DNA of 64,000 bases, taken from NCBI GenBank assembly GCA_973895155.1, contig OZ316892.1, forward strand, positions 4,154,001-4,218,000, read 5' to 3'. The notes beneath the pieces were generated by a model. That model saw only the letters and a program-made list of their open reading frames with translations, did not search any database and was not told the origin of the DNA. Both the position numbers and the translations under genes were made by a program. Shown here one piece after another: positions 1-12,720 of the stretch. The DNA is from Marsupella aquatica. Its lineage: Eukaryota; Marchantiophyta. Numbering within the stretch: the first letter of the stretch is position 1; every line of letters starts with the position of its first letter.

Positions 1-68
1 CGCAATCGCCTCAACACCTCGGTCATGAGGCTATCAATGGGCACGTCCTCCAAATTTGGCGTTGCCAT
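1..68 (-). CDS. 5' end of an F-box-like protein gene (runs off the window)
   Basis: Reading the minus strand from 68 gives 22 full codons, MATPNLEDVPIDSLMTEVLR followed by R, L and the next codon, leaving the window open. The pattern 'VPIDSLMTEVLRRL' matches the first helix of an F-box (usually L/VPxDLLxEILxRL), the segment that binds SKP1 in SCF ubiquitin ligases. The start is preceded by AAG and followed by GC, a good plant initiation context, and an F-box at the extreme N-terminus is normal for the family. Only the first part of the box is visible, so the substrate-binding half and the subfamily cannot be judged. It could also be a chance frame, although 23 clean codons with the right motif directly after a good ATG argue against that. 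Confidence 0.45.
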   Translation of the reverse strand, partial: MATPNLEDVPIDSLMTEVLRRL

Positions 69-1103
69 CTTCCCAAGTCTCGATCGATCGAAAGAGAAGA
101 GCTAATCAAGACGCGTCCGAGGAACAAATCTACTGACTTCCCAGAATCCCTGTCCCCGTTTCCTCGTTTACTCAATGTCAAGACGATCCAGCAAATCCGG
201 CGGCTATGCAACAATGGCAGCTGTCTTGAAGCTCGAGTCGGCCCTACAAAACCGGCAAAAAACGGCTGCACCCGAGACCAATTTAAAATCTATAGGGTAT
301 TTAAAGTGCTCATCACGCAGTAACCCAGAAACGATCCGCATGACAATCTCCAGGTGCCACTTATTGCAGCCAACTCCCAAGTCTGAGGTGGTCATTGCAT
401 CCAAAGATTTACCTCTTAGGGTAGCAACACAAAACTAAACACAAACACATAGAAAATCCGCGGAAGAAAGATTCTTTCTCGTCTTTACCTAGCCCTCCAG
501 CATGGTTATAAAGAAATAAAAAGTCTTTCAAGATATTTCCTTCTCTTACAGTAGTCGATCACTAAATCACTTCGCCAACAAAAAGAATCAACAAATGCTA
601 ATCGTCAGTCTCCGGCCGCGCAGATGTCCCCTTACAACGAGACTCCCCGCTCTGTCTAAGACTAAACTCGAGACCATGGATTACTTCTCCACATCGCCGA
701 ACATCCGTCAAATGGACGGGGGCACACAAAGACCTAATAGGGGCGAACTACTAGTCTCTCACATCTCACCAAACTCGAAGATCTCCAAAAGACTGCTTCA
801 AACAGATGAGACCACAAGCGTGTTATCAGCTCGATTGATCGATCGCCAGAGAGAGCTAGAGGGAGATCTTCGGGACCATACCTAATCACACATCGAAGGA
901 GCGAGAGAGCAACCCGCAGCTGCCGATAGATCACTCCCTTCCGTTCTTTCACTCGCGCGACCGACCAGCAGCACCTCCCTCCATCATTCAAGCATTTTGG
1001 TGGATCGATCTCCTCGAGTCCTCGTCGCCTCGATCGCTGGTCAGTAGAATAGCAGAATCCAACAATTGGAAAGCTGTGACACCTACTCGCAACCTCCGAA
1101 GAA
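69..1103. promoter_or_regulatory. candidate shared upstream region between two divergent gene starts
   Basis: About 1 kb lies between the minus-strand ATG at 68 and the plus-strand ATG at 1104. It contains several GATCGATC-type palindromes (near 82, 834 and 1003) and a TATAAAG-like stretch near 505. No frame in it shows a recognisable product; the ORFs here look like chance frames. A divergent promoter is an inference from gene arrangement only. Confidence 0.25.
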
Positions 1104-1239
1104 ATGGCAGCCCCTGTGATGTTGGCGTTGTCACAAAATCGTCGTGGAAACCTTCTTAGAGTCTTTACTTCACCAACTTCAGTCAAATGTGCTCACACGA
1201 TTTCTCTGAGCTCGGATCCGATTTCTGCTGTCACGCGGA
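1104..1239 (+). CDS. possible first exon of an organelle-targeted protein
   Basis: From the ATG at 1104 (context GAA-ATG-G) the frame begins MAAPVMLALSQNRRGNLLRV and continues rich in S, T, R and N with almost no acidic residues, ending as SAVTRSNRKFSRLP before a TAA at about 1267. This composition is typical of a chloroplast or mitochondrial transit peptide. A GTAATC donor-like site at 1240 could end the exon in place of the stop. I found no downstream exon, so the mature protein is unknown. The next 5 kb would have to be intron, into which the transposons below could have inserted. The call rests on composition alone. Confidence 0.3.
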
Positions 1240-4200
1240 GTAATCGAAAATTTTCTCGTCTCCCCTAAAACAAGAATATGCTCTCATGGACCACAACGTT
1301 GGTCTTTGAAACCCCCATGGACCACAATTCCCAAAATTTGAGTTTAATTACAATAATCTCATGTTTTTCATTCAAATATTTTTTGGTTTTTAGTAGGTGC
1401 TAGAGGAGTAGGTAAGCTACACTTCCATAAAAGTGACCGTGATTTTTTGGCCATTTTGGTTGAATTATTCATCATGGAATTATTCATCATATTAGGTTAA
1501 TTTCTATTGCATTAATATGAAATATTAGGGTTTGTGTGCTTTTGTGTCTCCTCCTTCTCTACTTGCCTTTCCAATGACAAACTAAAAATCATTTTCAGAC
1601 TCATGGATCATCAAATAAGCCCAAAACTCCCAAGTACCACCAAAATGTGGTCCACGGGAGCATTTTGTCCAACGTGGTGGTCGATCCAAGCCTCACTGTC
1701 CCGCTAAAAACTTATCGTTTTGTTTTTCAGGATTCTGTTTTTGGCAACTGAAGCCCAGGTCTACCAAGCACGGGAACCATGCAACCCAAATGGACCCTGA
1801 TGCCCTTTACACCTTCACTCGTTGACACCTTTCTTGTAGCCCAGATGACTGTACCCAGCACATGAACCATGCATCTCAAATGGATGTAGACATCCTTTAC
1901 ATGTTCATTTGTTGACACCCTTCTTGTAGCAGAAAATGTTTCAGTTTTCAATAGACTAATTATAGATTTATCTATAAACTCACATGTTTTTTTATGCTCT
2001 AGAGGCAAATACACCCTTCCAGTTTCTGAAAATGTTTCAATTTTAGTAGAGTACTAGATTTTTAAGGAAAAATCTAGAGGCTAATAGTGCCAAGTAAACA
2101 AAGTTGGGGCAGAAGGTTAGATACCATACTAGAGTTTTCTGTAAAGTGGCAGACTTAGGTGAGTTCTCTATTATTTGGTAGGGTTCAGACTGAGTTTTTG
2201 TGAGTCATCGGGTAGTTTTAAAGGATACTCATTCTAGGATTAACTAACCACATTTTTTTGAGTTTCACCCTCTAATTTTAGATATAACTCTAATGTGTCC
2301 TAAAATGTGAGAATTCTGAAAAACTCATGGTGAGATTGCAAATTGCTTGTGCTCTGATCCTATTTCTGTCTTTCTAGGATGTTACGACGAGCAATGGAAA
2401 CTATTTTCTTCTCCCCTAAAACTTATATGTTTGTCTTTCAGGTTTCGCTTCTCAAAATTGAAGCCTGGATGGACCAAGCCCTTGAACCATGCAACCCAAA
2501 TGGACCATGACACCATTTCAAACCTTCCCTTGTTGACACCTTCCCCAATTCCATAATTAAATGTTTCAAGAGTAAAGTTTTATATGTCTATAGACTATAA
2601 TATGCAATCTCACTCTTTCTTTCTTATGTGGTCTAATTAAGAAATGTTGCTTTCGCCAGAAGCCTCCCTGGCCATTGGATTATGGTGATATGTTTCCCTA
2701 ACCATGAGATGGACATAAGGGTGTTAGTGTGCCCTTTCCCATGCCCGACCCCCACCAAACCTGTCACTCTCCTTAACTTGCACACTGACTCCTTGAATCC
2801 AGTTGTCAGGCCTACTTGCTGATCAGCGCTTTCCTGCCTGGCCATCTCACTTATGTTCATCAACACTTCCACTCAACATTGTTTACTATTGACATTAATA
2901 ACTACACAATGCACAGGTATTGGACTAGTCTTCAATACCTCTCTTGATGCTCAATTGAATCGGGTTTTAATGGGCCTGTTAGAATCCTCCTTGAAACATC
3001 CTTCCAATGTGTCTAACACAGTTAGTTTTCATGAACATTTGAGAAAGATGAGAATTTCTCAAGACTACGCGGTCACTCACTATCCACACTTTGTCCTTCC
3101 AATAGATTTTGAGTAAATTGTTCGAGTCTATATCAATGCCTCCCTCAACATCCAATGAAAGTAGTCTACTTCTAGGTTCATTAGAAGAGACTTGGAAAGA
3201 TCTTTTCAATCTACTTAATAGAGGGATTTGCTTGTTGGGACCTAACATGAAAATGTTACTTGATAGGATTTTTTGGGTCCGTTGATTCAAGGTCAATCAA
3301 CAGTCTGGATCACTCAAGGGTCCTACCAAGTAACACATTTCATTTTGGGGTCCCATCAACTTTCATGGGAGGGATATGCTTAGGAGACCCCCTACCAGTA
3401 AAACTTTTCCTGATCAGCCCCCAAGAAAGTTTTTGCCCTGATCAACCCCCACTTAATGAGCCGTACACTCGGTTCTTCTATAAGGCAAAAATGCACATGC
3501 ATGTCCTTACGGTGCCTTACCTTGTCACCACAACAGTTGCCTCGTGTGCTTGACCATGTCTTTGTGTATGTAGTGGGGCCGCAGTTTCCTGCTGTCGCAA
3601 GTCTAACTCAATTCCCTGGTTAAGATTTGAAGACATTATGGATTATGTCTTCAAATTGTTTTAGAGTTTTGATAAGTTGGGACGCAATGTGCTGTGGAGC
3701 ATCAGTGTCACTTTTTCTTGTGGGTTCTAGGCAGGAGCGTCATTCTCTTATGGGTTTAGGCAAGCACTATTATTTAGTGAGTTTGGGCAAATTAAGGCAA
3801 TGACAAGATTAGGCGGGCCCAAAGTCAGTACGCAAGGCTTGAAGCAAAGCTTGACCCCAAGTATAAACTAGCAAGCCATGTGGGACTCTTTTCTAATAAT
3901 TTTAATGTTTATTTTTAGGTGAGCCTTATGTCCCTTATGCCTTTTAGATATGCCATATTAGTCCTGGAAATGCAAAAGTGTGTATTATTAACAATATTAA
4001 CCACGCTATCCCTGGGCCACAATAACCAGAAGGGAGAAAGGGGTTTAGGGGTTAGAGTTTGTGGTTTGGAATCAAACAAATTGAGTATGATTAAATTGGT
4101 AGTGTTTATTGCCACAAGCATGTCCTTACCTTTGCATATTAGCGATCATGATTCAATCCCCGATTCAATAGACAAGTGCTGAATATGAATGCAACGAGAA

Positions 4201-6493
4201 CCAGGGCTATCAGCTACTAACAAAATCCAATGATAAGGAAGACGCCAAAGAGTAAATTCAAATGAATATGAATGAATAAAAAATCCCATGAAAACCCTCG
4301 CTTCAGTTGATATGAAGGTGTAAGGTACTAGTTAGTGTCTCCATGTGAAATAATGACTACATCAAGTTTTTGCCATTTTGTCCAAAGCCCAAAGACCACC
4401 CATGCCCAACTCTTGCATTACAAAACTAGCTGGTCGATCAAATGTTTATGGGGGACATTCTTTGTCATTAAATGCAAATTCCTTACATAAAATCCTTCAG
4501 TTTGGAGGTAGTCAAAAGGTTTGGGAAGACCCTAGGCAGCCCACTAATTGACAGCCAGGTAGGATCAGTAAATTGCAAGCAAAACACAAGTATTTATGGA
4601 TTTAGGGTTTAAAATACACATTGTCTTCATTGGCCTTTTTCCCAGAAAAAATAGTCTTGCCATGTTTGTGCAGGCAGGGGTCCGTGAATGGCCGAGACTG
4701 GTGGTTTTCATAGACATTGTGGAGATTGTCTTCAAATAACACTTAGCATTGTTTGTAAAAGTGGTTGTATTGCGTGTGCACAATTGGCACTCCCTTTACA
4801 TGTCATGCCTGCCCCCATATATGATGAGGACAAATATAACCTTTTGATTTAAAGAATTACCCTCTTTGAAGTTTAAATCTCAAAAGGGGAAACGGAATCA
4901 TGCTGGGCTTTAGTTCTTGCGCAGTTCTATGGGATACTCTCAGGCTCTTTGGATTTCATGGGTTTTTTTTTCTGTTTCCTCCTTTATTGGGTCTTGTGCC
5001 CACTGTTCTTTGGTAGTGTGACATATGTTTTGAGATTTGAATCTCCAAAATATGTATTACAGTGCAAACAAACAAAAACACCAATGAAACCGGGAGACAA
5101 GGTCCCAAAGGCAAAGGGAAAAGGAGGGGACAAAACCCAAAGAAGACCAAAGAGGCCAAACAAGCAACCAAAGATACTACAAAGTGGCCTTTAAAACTAA
5201 TACCCTATAGGGCAGAGAACTAAAAAGCCTGGTAGAGCTTGGAGTAAACCTCATAGGAGGGTCACAAAGTGGAATCTGCCTAGAGGTGCTAAAACCAACT
5301 GCCTAAGTTCTACGAAGGATAGTGAATGCTTGAACCCCCTGAAGTGCCTGGGAGACCCTCTGTCTATAGAAGGTGGTGAGGACGGAGGCAGGGAGATATG
5401 ACCCCACAAGCCCTAAGAAACTGGTCAAAGGTAGGGTGTAGTGCACCAAAAACCTTAAGAGCAAAAGGGTAGAACAAATCCCTAGGGTAGTGAACAACAT
5501 AGGCCCCCTGCTTGAGCCGGGTAGCCAGGTACATGGGCAGCTACCACAATGTGGCTCCCTCCTGTACTATCTGCAACAACCACATCATCAATAGAGCGAA
5601 CCCCTACTAACTCAAGAAATGACCATATCTCCAAAAGGAAGAACAAGTTAGGGTCATTGGTCTTGAGACTTAAACAAAAAAGATGGGAAAGCAGGATTTG
5701 AAACACTCATCCCCTTGTCACGCTCAAAGTGAAGCTTTAATGTTTTGTAAATGACTCAGAAGCTTTGGGGAAATGACCAAATTAATTACCCATTTGTAGT
5801 TCAATTGACTTCAATTGTTTGAGGTCAGCTTTGATCAGTCCCTTCCAGCAGAATCATGTCACATTGGCACCACCCCCCCTGAACTAAGAGGGGTATATTC
5901 AAAATTAGACAAACGAGCATGAATGCACATTCTTTGAATATCAATAATAATGATTCATGATAAAAATCATTGTGCATGATCATCATTTTCACATATATAA
6001 CAATTATGTATCTCTTAATTCTTTCCATCCACATAAACTTTGGTGGGGCCTTGGAGTCACGGTCTAGCGGCTTGCGGGGCGGCTTGCCTCTAGAAGCCTA
6101 GACCCCAACTCTAATTTCTCATTGCAATTTATTAGTGAGATATTGAGGGTACTCTGCAGCAGCTTTTTAGGGGTAAATTTCCTTAAACTTTTGCATGTTA
6201 AAATGGACTATAATCTCATTTTTTGCAAACTAAGAGAAATTTCAAATTTTCAAACCTATATATGATTGCACATGATTTTGACAATTCACAGCCTCTCAGA
6301 CCTGATCCATTGACATTAACTGTGCAACATCTTGCTTAGTGTTGTGATAAAGTGCACTTCACAACAATGCTGGTCCTGGATGCATACATTGTAATGTTGT
6401 CAAGGATCACACAATGTATTGTACAGTAGTGAACTGTGCATGAGTGCAGGGTGGATAAGTGCATTCAATATATTGTGCAGGACAACCATGTCA
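1240..6493. other. AT-rich host sequence without recognisable genes
   Basis: No frame longer than about 115 codons occurs, and none of the translated stretches resembles a protein family. The base composition and scattered T-rich tracts look like long intron or intergenic DNA. It contains the diverged repeat described at 1740-2545. I see no tRNA, rRNA or transposon terminus here that I can support. Confidence 0.5.
1740..2545 (+). repeat. three diverged copies of a ~100-bp repeat
   Basis: Copies at about 1740-1840, 1841-1930 and 2445-2545 share the core ACCATGCAACCCAAATGGAC (or a diverged form) followed by a purine/pyrimidine stretch and GTTGACACC. The first two are adjacent and the third lies about 500 bp away, each preceded by a T-rich segment. 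Divergence is high, so the duplication is old. Function unknown. Confidence 0.6.
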
Positions 6494-6495
6494 TC
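6475..6495 (+). repeat. 21-bp direct repeat, left copy, at the Helitron 5' boundary
   Basis: The 21 bases here, beginning GTGCAGGACAACC, recur exactly at 34930-34950, just outside the Helitron 3' end. Helitrons do not create target-site duplications, so the pair more likely reflects a short repeat already present at the insertion site. The copy spans the A/T junction at 6493/6494 where the Helitron starts. Confidence 0.7.
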
Positions 6496-6889
6496 TAACA
6501 CTATAATAGCTGATGTCGCTCTTTTCTAATCTTCGTTCGTTTACGAAATCAGCAATGGGCGGGAATGATCCATGGCAATTAGATTATTTGACTGTTTTTA
6601 TGAGCCGTTCGATCGTGAATAGGGTTGTGTCCAGGCACGCAGGGCTGTTGCAAGGCCGCTTGCTCGCCATGCCCCTCTCTCGCAGTTTACTCTAGGCATT
6701 TTGTGCTCCGACGTTTCAAAACGTACTCCTGCCCCGCCCACCATAGCTTCAATGGATACGCCAGCATCACTCGCGGGATTTTAGTCCAGGCATTTTACTC
6801 CTTGGCGCTCCTGACGCCACGGCCGTTCTCTCACTGACTACAGCTTGGACATGTCAGCATCGCTCGCAGCATTTTACTCCAGGCGTTTA

Positions 6890-7530
6890 AGTCCCTGCCG
6901 TGTCGCTCTCTCCCCATGCGCTGCGCTCCCTCCCCGGCTCCCCATCTGCTCTTTCTCCCCTTCCCATGCGCTTCACGGCCTCGCCGCGACCTCCCCATCC
7001 GCTCTCCTCCCCCCTCCCTATACACGCACCTCTTTTCTCCCTCCCTCCCTTGCTCCCCTCCGGCCCCCATGCGCGCGCTGCCTCCCACGGCCGGGCCCGG
7101 GTCCCTATGTACTCGGTCCTCCCTCCCTCCCTCCTCCCTCCCTCCCTCGCTCCCCTCCCCCATGCGCACGCTGCCCGGGTCCGAGTCCCTATGCAGTAGC
7201 TCCTCCCTCCCTCGCTCGATCCCCTCCCCTCCCTCATGCGCGTGCTGCCCAGGTCCGGGTCCCTATGCGCTCCCCTCCCCTCCCCTCGCTCGATCCCCTC
7301 CCCCCCCTCATGCGCGTGCTGCCCAGGTCCGGGTCCCTATGCGCTCCCCTCCCCTCCCCCATGTGCATGCTGCCCCTCCCTCGCTCCCCTCCCCTCCCCA
7401 TGCGCGCGCTGCCCTCCCCTCCCCATGCGCGCGCTGCCCTCCCCTCATGCGCTCACCTCCTCTCTCCCTTGCTCCCCTCCCCTCCCCCATGCGCGTGCTG
7501 CCTGGGTCCGGGACCGTATGCACTCGCCTT
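6890..7530 (+). repeat. CT-rich low-complexity tract
   Basis: The plus strand is dominated by CCCCTCC/CCCTCCCT runs and by repeats built around CATGCGCGTGCTGCCC, some separated by about 80 bp. The complementary strand is G-run rich and could form G-quadruplexes. Long overlapping frames occur on both strands but encode only P/S/A- or G/R-rich low-complexity peptides, so no gene is called. Confidence 0.8.
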
Positions 7531-7954
7531 GATGGGTGAGTAAAAGGCCCCCCTTCCGATGGCAGGCTTGGCTTGCCTCGCTCCTGGATGCCTCGCCCTT
7601 CAACCTCGCATACCTCGTGAGGTCAATGCTAACCCAGGCCTGACGCCCTCTTTGGGCATGATGGCAGGCCGGCGCCAGACTACTGCCGCGCCCCGACACC
7701 CTCTCGCCTTTCAGGACCTGACTCTTGACGCTGTCGCCATTGTACACCCAAGCCTGGAGTAACGAATTGCGCACGCCCTCCATTTTTGCACGAGTATTTT
7801 TGGGTTGGAGGCCAAAAAAATGCCGTGGGAAGTGGTCCGGGGGTGGCAGGACCCCAGAAGTATATATAAGGGGACCTGAAACATTGGAGGTGAGCAAAAA
7901 CGGACAAATAATGGAAGACGGCCAGACCATGGGAACCTGAATGGGAAACGACCA

Positions 7955-8086
7955 CACCCCGGGGCAGTATGGGAACATATGGGAACCTGCCACAGAATAC
8001 AAAACAAGCACACCCCGGGGCAGTATGGGAACATATGGGAACCTGCCACAGAATACAAAACAAGCACACCTCGGGCCGGTATGGGA
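7955..8086 (+). repeat. 56-bp tandem repeat, about 2.3 copies
   Basis: The unit containing GGGGCAGTATGGGAACATAT begins at about 7961, 8017 and (degenerate) 8073. Copies one and two are nearly identical, so the duplication is recent. It lies in the non-coding 5' part of the Helitron. Confidence 0.85.
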
Positions 8087-8234
8087 CCCAGCTAAACATG
8101 GAAACGGCCAAAGCACAACCCATTGGTGATGGCCCGGGGAAGGGGTGGGTTTGTGACAGTGTCAGAAATTTTGGGGGTAGATTTTATGAGGGATCCGCAT
8201 GGGGTGGCCGACATAACAATTTGTGGGACCTCTA

Positions 8235-8470
8235 CTTTTTTGGGTGGTCTGGGGGCGATCACCATGGGATGTGGTCGTCATCAGAAATTTTTGGGGAGCC
8301 CCTCTAATATTTTTGGGTGACCCCCACTATTTTTGGCCCTTCTTTTTTGGGTGATCCGGGGGTGATCACCATGGGATGTGGCCGTCATCATAAATTTTGG
8401 GGAGACCCTCTAATATTTTGGGTAACCTGGGCAACGTTCTTTGGCCTTTCTTTTTTGGGTGATCCGGGGG
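8235..8470 (+). repeat. 107-bp tandem repeat, about 2.2 copies
   Basis: Units start with CTTTTTTGGGTG at about 8235, 8342 and 8450 and contain GATCACCATGGGATGTGG. Substitutions and small indels between copies show they are older than the 56-bp array just upstream. No coding signal. Confidence 0.8.
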
Positions 8471-8801
8471 CGAAATGGGACACAGGCATTTGATTGTGAT
8501 CACTTTGTGGTGCTTGCATCAGCCAATGCCTGTTAAGTGGATACCATAGGGGCAAGAGACGTCCTAGGAGTAGGATGATCGCCACAAAGGTTGGGAGGGC
8601 AAGACGAGGGACTGCGGTAGGCGATATCTTTCACAGATATTGGGTCTCCTCACATGTCTCAGGTCTCTTGCAAAGGTGTGGCCCAACCGGCGTTCAACAT
8701 AGTTAGGGGTCTCTTAGCTTCATTGCGGGTACATACAAAATTCTCATAGGTTTTGTGGGTTGGATGCAGACAATGAAGGGGTTTAAGAGAGAACCTGGAC
8801 C

Positions 8802-11800
8802 ATGAGGACCCCACGCGAGAGACTGGAAGCTGATCGGGAGTGGCATGCCCAGAACAGGGCAGTCACAAATGCAAGGCGTCGCCAACGATATGCTGAGCGA
8901 CGACTACAAGAGAGGGCTGAAGTGTGTACGGTGCCACAACCAACTTCCACACCAATTGTGGGACCTTTGGTTGCGGTAGCAAGTATTCCACCAAGTCCGA
9001 TACTTTTGGTACCAAAACCAAGTGAGACAAGTGCTGCACCAAGTGTGGCGTCTGCCTGCACAGTTAGTGGTCGACAACTACGGCACGAAGCAAGGGCACC
9101 GCGGCGGGCACCAACAACATCATTGGCCTCCTTTGAGGGGGCAAGTACAGGACCAACTTTGGCATCTGCGCGCGCAAATAGTGGAAGGCAGCTTCACCGT
9201 GAAGCAAGAGCTGCTCAACAGGCATCGGCCAGATCCATTGCTATTGGTACCAGCCAAGATCCGGTGAATGGATTATCCAACTTTCCCATGTTCAATGAAG
9301 GTTGGCTCATCGATGGTGCCTTGGACGCATGTGGGGTTGACCAGCCTCCAGAGGATTTTGCCATTGGCCCACTGTGCGAGCCCATAACCAACAATGGGCC
9401 ACAACACTTGGACGTCTTTGAAGAGGATTGGCTCATTGATGGCGCTTTACAAGATGGGGTTGCCTTTATGGCTCAGCCCCCACCCTGTGAATCCATACCA
9501 AACAATGAAGAGTCTAACCTTGACATCTTTGATGAAGATTAGCTCATTCATGGTGCTCTTCACGAGGGGCCAAATCCGATCCTTGATGATGGGGGTGATC
9601 AATTTGACACGTTTGTTGAGGGCACCTTGGATTTGTCAAATGAAGATGGAGAAGAGGAAATTGAGCATATGCTCCAAAAGGAAATGGGAGGCACAATCTT
9701 GCGCCATATACTCCGGCTCAACCCAATCCACGTGTTCTTTTGCAGGAGCGCCAAAGACTAGAATAGATCCAACAGTTACCAAAGGCAAGACAGCCGTTGG
9801 ACCCTTCAATGGGTCGACATCTTTTGGGACGCATGAACATTGAGTGCCCACAATGCAAAGCGCTTCATTGGATCGAAGAGTGCAAGTCAGGGACGCAACG
9901 CAACCCGTTCTTTACCATGTGTTGCGCCAGAGGGAAGGTGGTATTGTCTGAACTTGGTGATCCCCCTGAACCTCTACGGAGTTTGTTGATTGGTACCAAT
10001 GTTGTAGCTATAGCATTCCGGAAGAATATTCGAGGCTACAATAATGCATTGGCATTTACGTCCCTAGGTGTTAAAATTGACGAAAGGGGTGGTAATCAAG
10101 GCCCATATTCCTTTCGTATCCAAGGAGCATTATATCATTGTGCCGGTAGCCTCTTGCCGCCTGATGGAGAAGGACCAAAATTTGCTCAATTGTATATTCA
10201 TGATACAGAAAATGAGTTGGGAAACAGGTAAATAAGTAATATGTGCAACATTCTTGCAAGTTTTTTCCTTTAATATTCTAAGTATGTTTCCAGCAACTAA
10301 GTTGTGTCTCATGGTTTTTTCTTGGGTTGTAGGATGAATAGGATGCCACAATTGGATCATGTTGTGTTAGCTTCATTGCAAGACATGCTGCATACGTACA
10401 ATCCATATGTGAGGCTCTTCAAAAATGCGGGGAGCCGCATTGATGGCACTGAGGTGGCAGAGGTATCGCTACGTATTATAGCGGAGCGAGATACTGACCC
10501 TAGGCGCTATAATAAGCCCACAACAGATGAAATTGGCGTGATTGTGGTGGGAGAGGAAGGTATTGAAACGCGTGGTAGGGACATTATCCTAAGGAAGAGG
10601 AATGGTGGCCTACAAAGGATTTCTGAGTGGCACCGGTCGTATGCTCCCCTTCATTATGTTTTGCTTTTTCCTCATGGACAGGATGGGTGGTCTTATGACA
10701 TCCCATTGGCAGGCCATGAATTCCAAGATGGCTGTTGAACCAGGAGCCAGGGGTGGACGAAATGGTTCTAAGAAGGTGACCCAACTTCAGTACTATGCGT
10801 ATAGGTTACATGCAAGGCGGGGAGATGATTGGTTGCTTCGTGGAGGACGATTGCTCAAGCAATACATTGTAGATGCTTATGCATGTATTGATCAAACACG
10901 ACTCACCTACATTCGTAATAATCAGAAGAAGCTAAGGACCGAGTTGTATCAAGGGCTACAAGATGTAGTTCAAAATGAGGACGCACGAGCAAGTGATGTG
11001 GGTAGGACCTATATTCTACCATCAACCTATGGAGGCAGTGCACGACATATGATGCAGGCCTATCAGGCGGGCTATCAGGATGCCATGGCAGTTGTTCGAA
11101 CATATGGGCCTCCAGACCTTTTCATAACTTTTACGTGAAATCCTGAATGGCCTGAAATCAGAGCGGAGTGCTACCCCTACTAGACCCCGGCCAACCGCGA
11201 TGACATTGTGGCAAGAGTATTCAAACTTAAGTTGAAGGCCCTATTGGTGGACATTCGGGCAGGGGTATTAGGTAGACCTATTGCTTCTATGTATGTCATC
11301 GAATTTCAGAAGAGGGGTTTGCCGCACGCCCACATACTGATAATATTGGTGGAACGACATAAGTTGCGCACCCCGGAGTTGGTTGACGAATTGGTTTTGG
11401 CAGAGATACCGGATGCACGAGTACATCCCCAATTATATCAGACTATTATGAAGTCCATGGTCCATGGTCCATGCGGTCGCGGGTATCCAAACTCACCTTG
11501 CATGGTTGACGGGCAGTGCAGCAAGGGCTATCCGCGATCATTTTCATCTGAAACAATTTTTGGAGATGATGGGTATCCTTTGTATCGACGTCGGGATGAT
11601 GGCCGCAGTTTCTCAAAAGATCAAAGCACATTTAAGTTTGACAATAGGTGGGTTGTTCCTCATAGTCCATATTTGAGCATGAGATTTAATGCTCATATCA
11701 ATGTGGAGATTTGTTCTTTGATTAAAGCAATCAAGTATTTATATAAGTACTGTTATAAAGGGCACGATAAAGCAACGGTGGAGGTTGAGCAATGAGACAA

Positions 11801-12246
11801 AGTAAAGGAACATTTAGATGCCAGATATGTGTCTGCTGCTGAAGGAGTATGGCGCATCAATCAGTTTGAAATGTCTGAGAGTACTACTTCAGTGCAAAGG
11901 TTGCAAGTGCATTGTGAGGGGGAACAATCGGTAATGTTCAATGAGGATTCTGAGATCAATGATGTGGTCCAACAAGAATCTCATAGGGACACAACCCTCA
12001 CAGGGTGATTCAGAGCTAACACGGTACATGAACGTGCGAGACAACTTTTCTACAACAATTTCCCCAATGAGTTTGTGTGGGATGCATCCTCCCGTGCATG
12101 GAACCCACGAAGAAGAGGGTTTAGCATTGGTAGGATGTATTTTGTGCCGCCAGCCGTGGGTGAATGGTACTACTTGAGGGCGCTTCTTCTTCACATCAAA
12201 GGTGCAACATCATTCATCGACCTTCGCACATTTGAGGGCAATGTAT
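8802..12246 (+). pseudogene. Helitron Rep-helicase, N-terminal two-thirds (decayed)
   Basis: The product would be the rolling-circle transposase of the Helitron. Parts in order: a basic N-terminus (8802 on, RRRQRYAERR) and three 'WLIDGAL' acidic repeats; a CPQCKALHW zinc-binding segment and the conserved 'FRKNIRGYNNALAFTSLGVK' and 'FAQLYIHDTENE' blocks (9797-10228); a short GT-AG intron (10229-10332); the Rep core with the HUH motif PHAH at 11322-11333 and the paired tyrosines of YLYKYCYKGHD at about 11735-11765; and the start of the helicase part (WNPRRRGFSIGRMYFVPP). It is broken: TAG at 9540, a frameshift around 10730, TGA at 11136 in the conserved 'FITFTxNPEW' block, TGA after 11790 and TGA near 12006. 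It stops at the CACTA insertion at 12247, before the Walker A motif. Family assignment is certain; function is lost. Confidence 0.9.
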
Positions 12247-12266
12247 CACTACAACACTATGCACCT
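12247..12266 (+). repeat. left outer terminal inverted repeat of the CACTA pair
   Basis: CACTACAACACTATGCACCT; the inverse complement lies at 33680-33699. It is the outermost part of a 7.67-kb inverted repeat, so the real TIR length cannot be told from this pair. Confidence 0.9.
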
Positions 12267-12720
12267 CTTTTGCGAACCACCACCCTTCGCATCATACAAA
12301 GGAAACAAAATCTGAAATACCCAATTTGCGAACTTACTCGCATCGCAACGTCTTCGCTACTTCCCATCTCAAATTCTTTGCAAACGGCCCTTCGCAACTA
12401 CTTCGCAACTTGCGATTCTAAATACGTCGCAACATCTCCGCAACGTTGCGACGGCACTGTCCTTGCAAATATTGAGAAACGACAAATTTCATTATTTTGC
12501 GAGAACAAATGAATCGCTCGCGTTGCGGTAACATTTACATCGCAATTTCCGATGTTAAATTTCTCTATAACTTGCGATGCAAACAAACTCGTAAGATTGC
12601 GAGAAGCGGATGACCGCTTTGTTGCAAAGGCATTTAACTCGCAAACGTGTGGAGAGGAAGTCTTTGCTAGGGTTGTGATTTAGACAACATCGCAAGTATT
12701 GCGATGCATTTCTCCTCGGA
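12260..12720 (+). repeat. subterminal TTTGCGA/TCGCAAA repeats, left end of copy A
   Basis: Many short copies of TTGCGA or TCGCAA in both orientations fill the 450 bp inside the terminus. In En/Spm such subterminal motifs are TNPA-binding sites. The mirror cluster is at 33226-33686. Confidence 0.8.

Noticed and set aside
734-1186. 150-codon minus-strand frame
   Set aside because: No protein-like composition or motif; overlaps better candidates for gene starts.
6030-6110. Possible SINE from a GC-rich segment with CTCTAG-like words
   Set aside because: No clear pol III A and B boxes, poly-A tail or target duplication.
6845-7543. Long overlapping frames on both strands (up to 232 codons)
   Set aside because: Pure P/S/A- and G/R-rich translations of a CT-rich low-complexity tract, open in several frames at once.
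7445-8320. Frames of 110-223 codons on both strands
   Set aside because: They run through the 56-bp tandem repeat and low-complexity sequence; no family resemblance.
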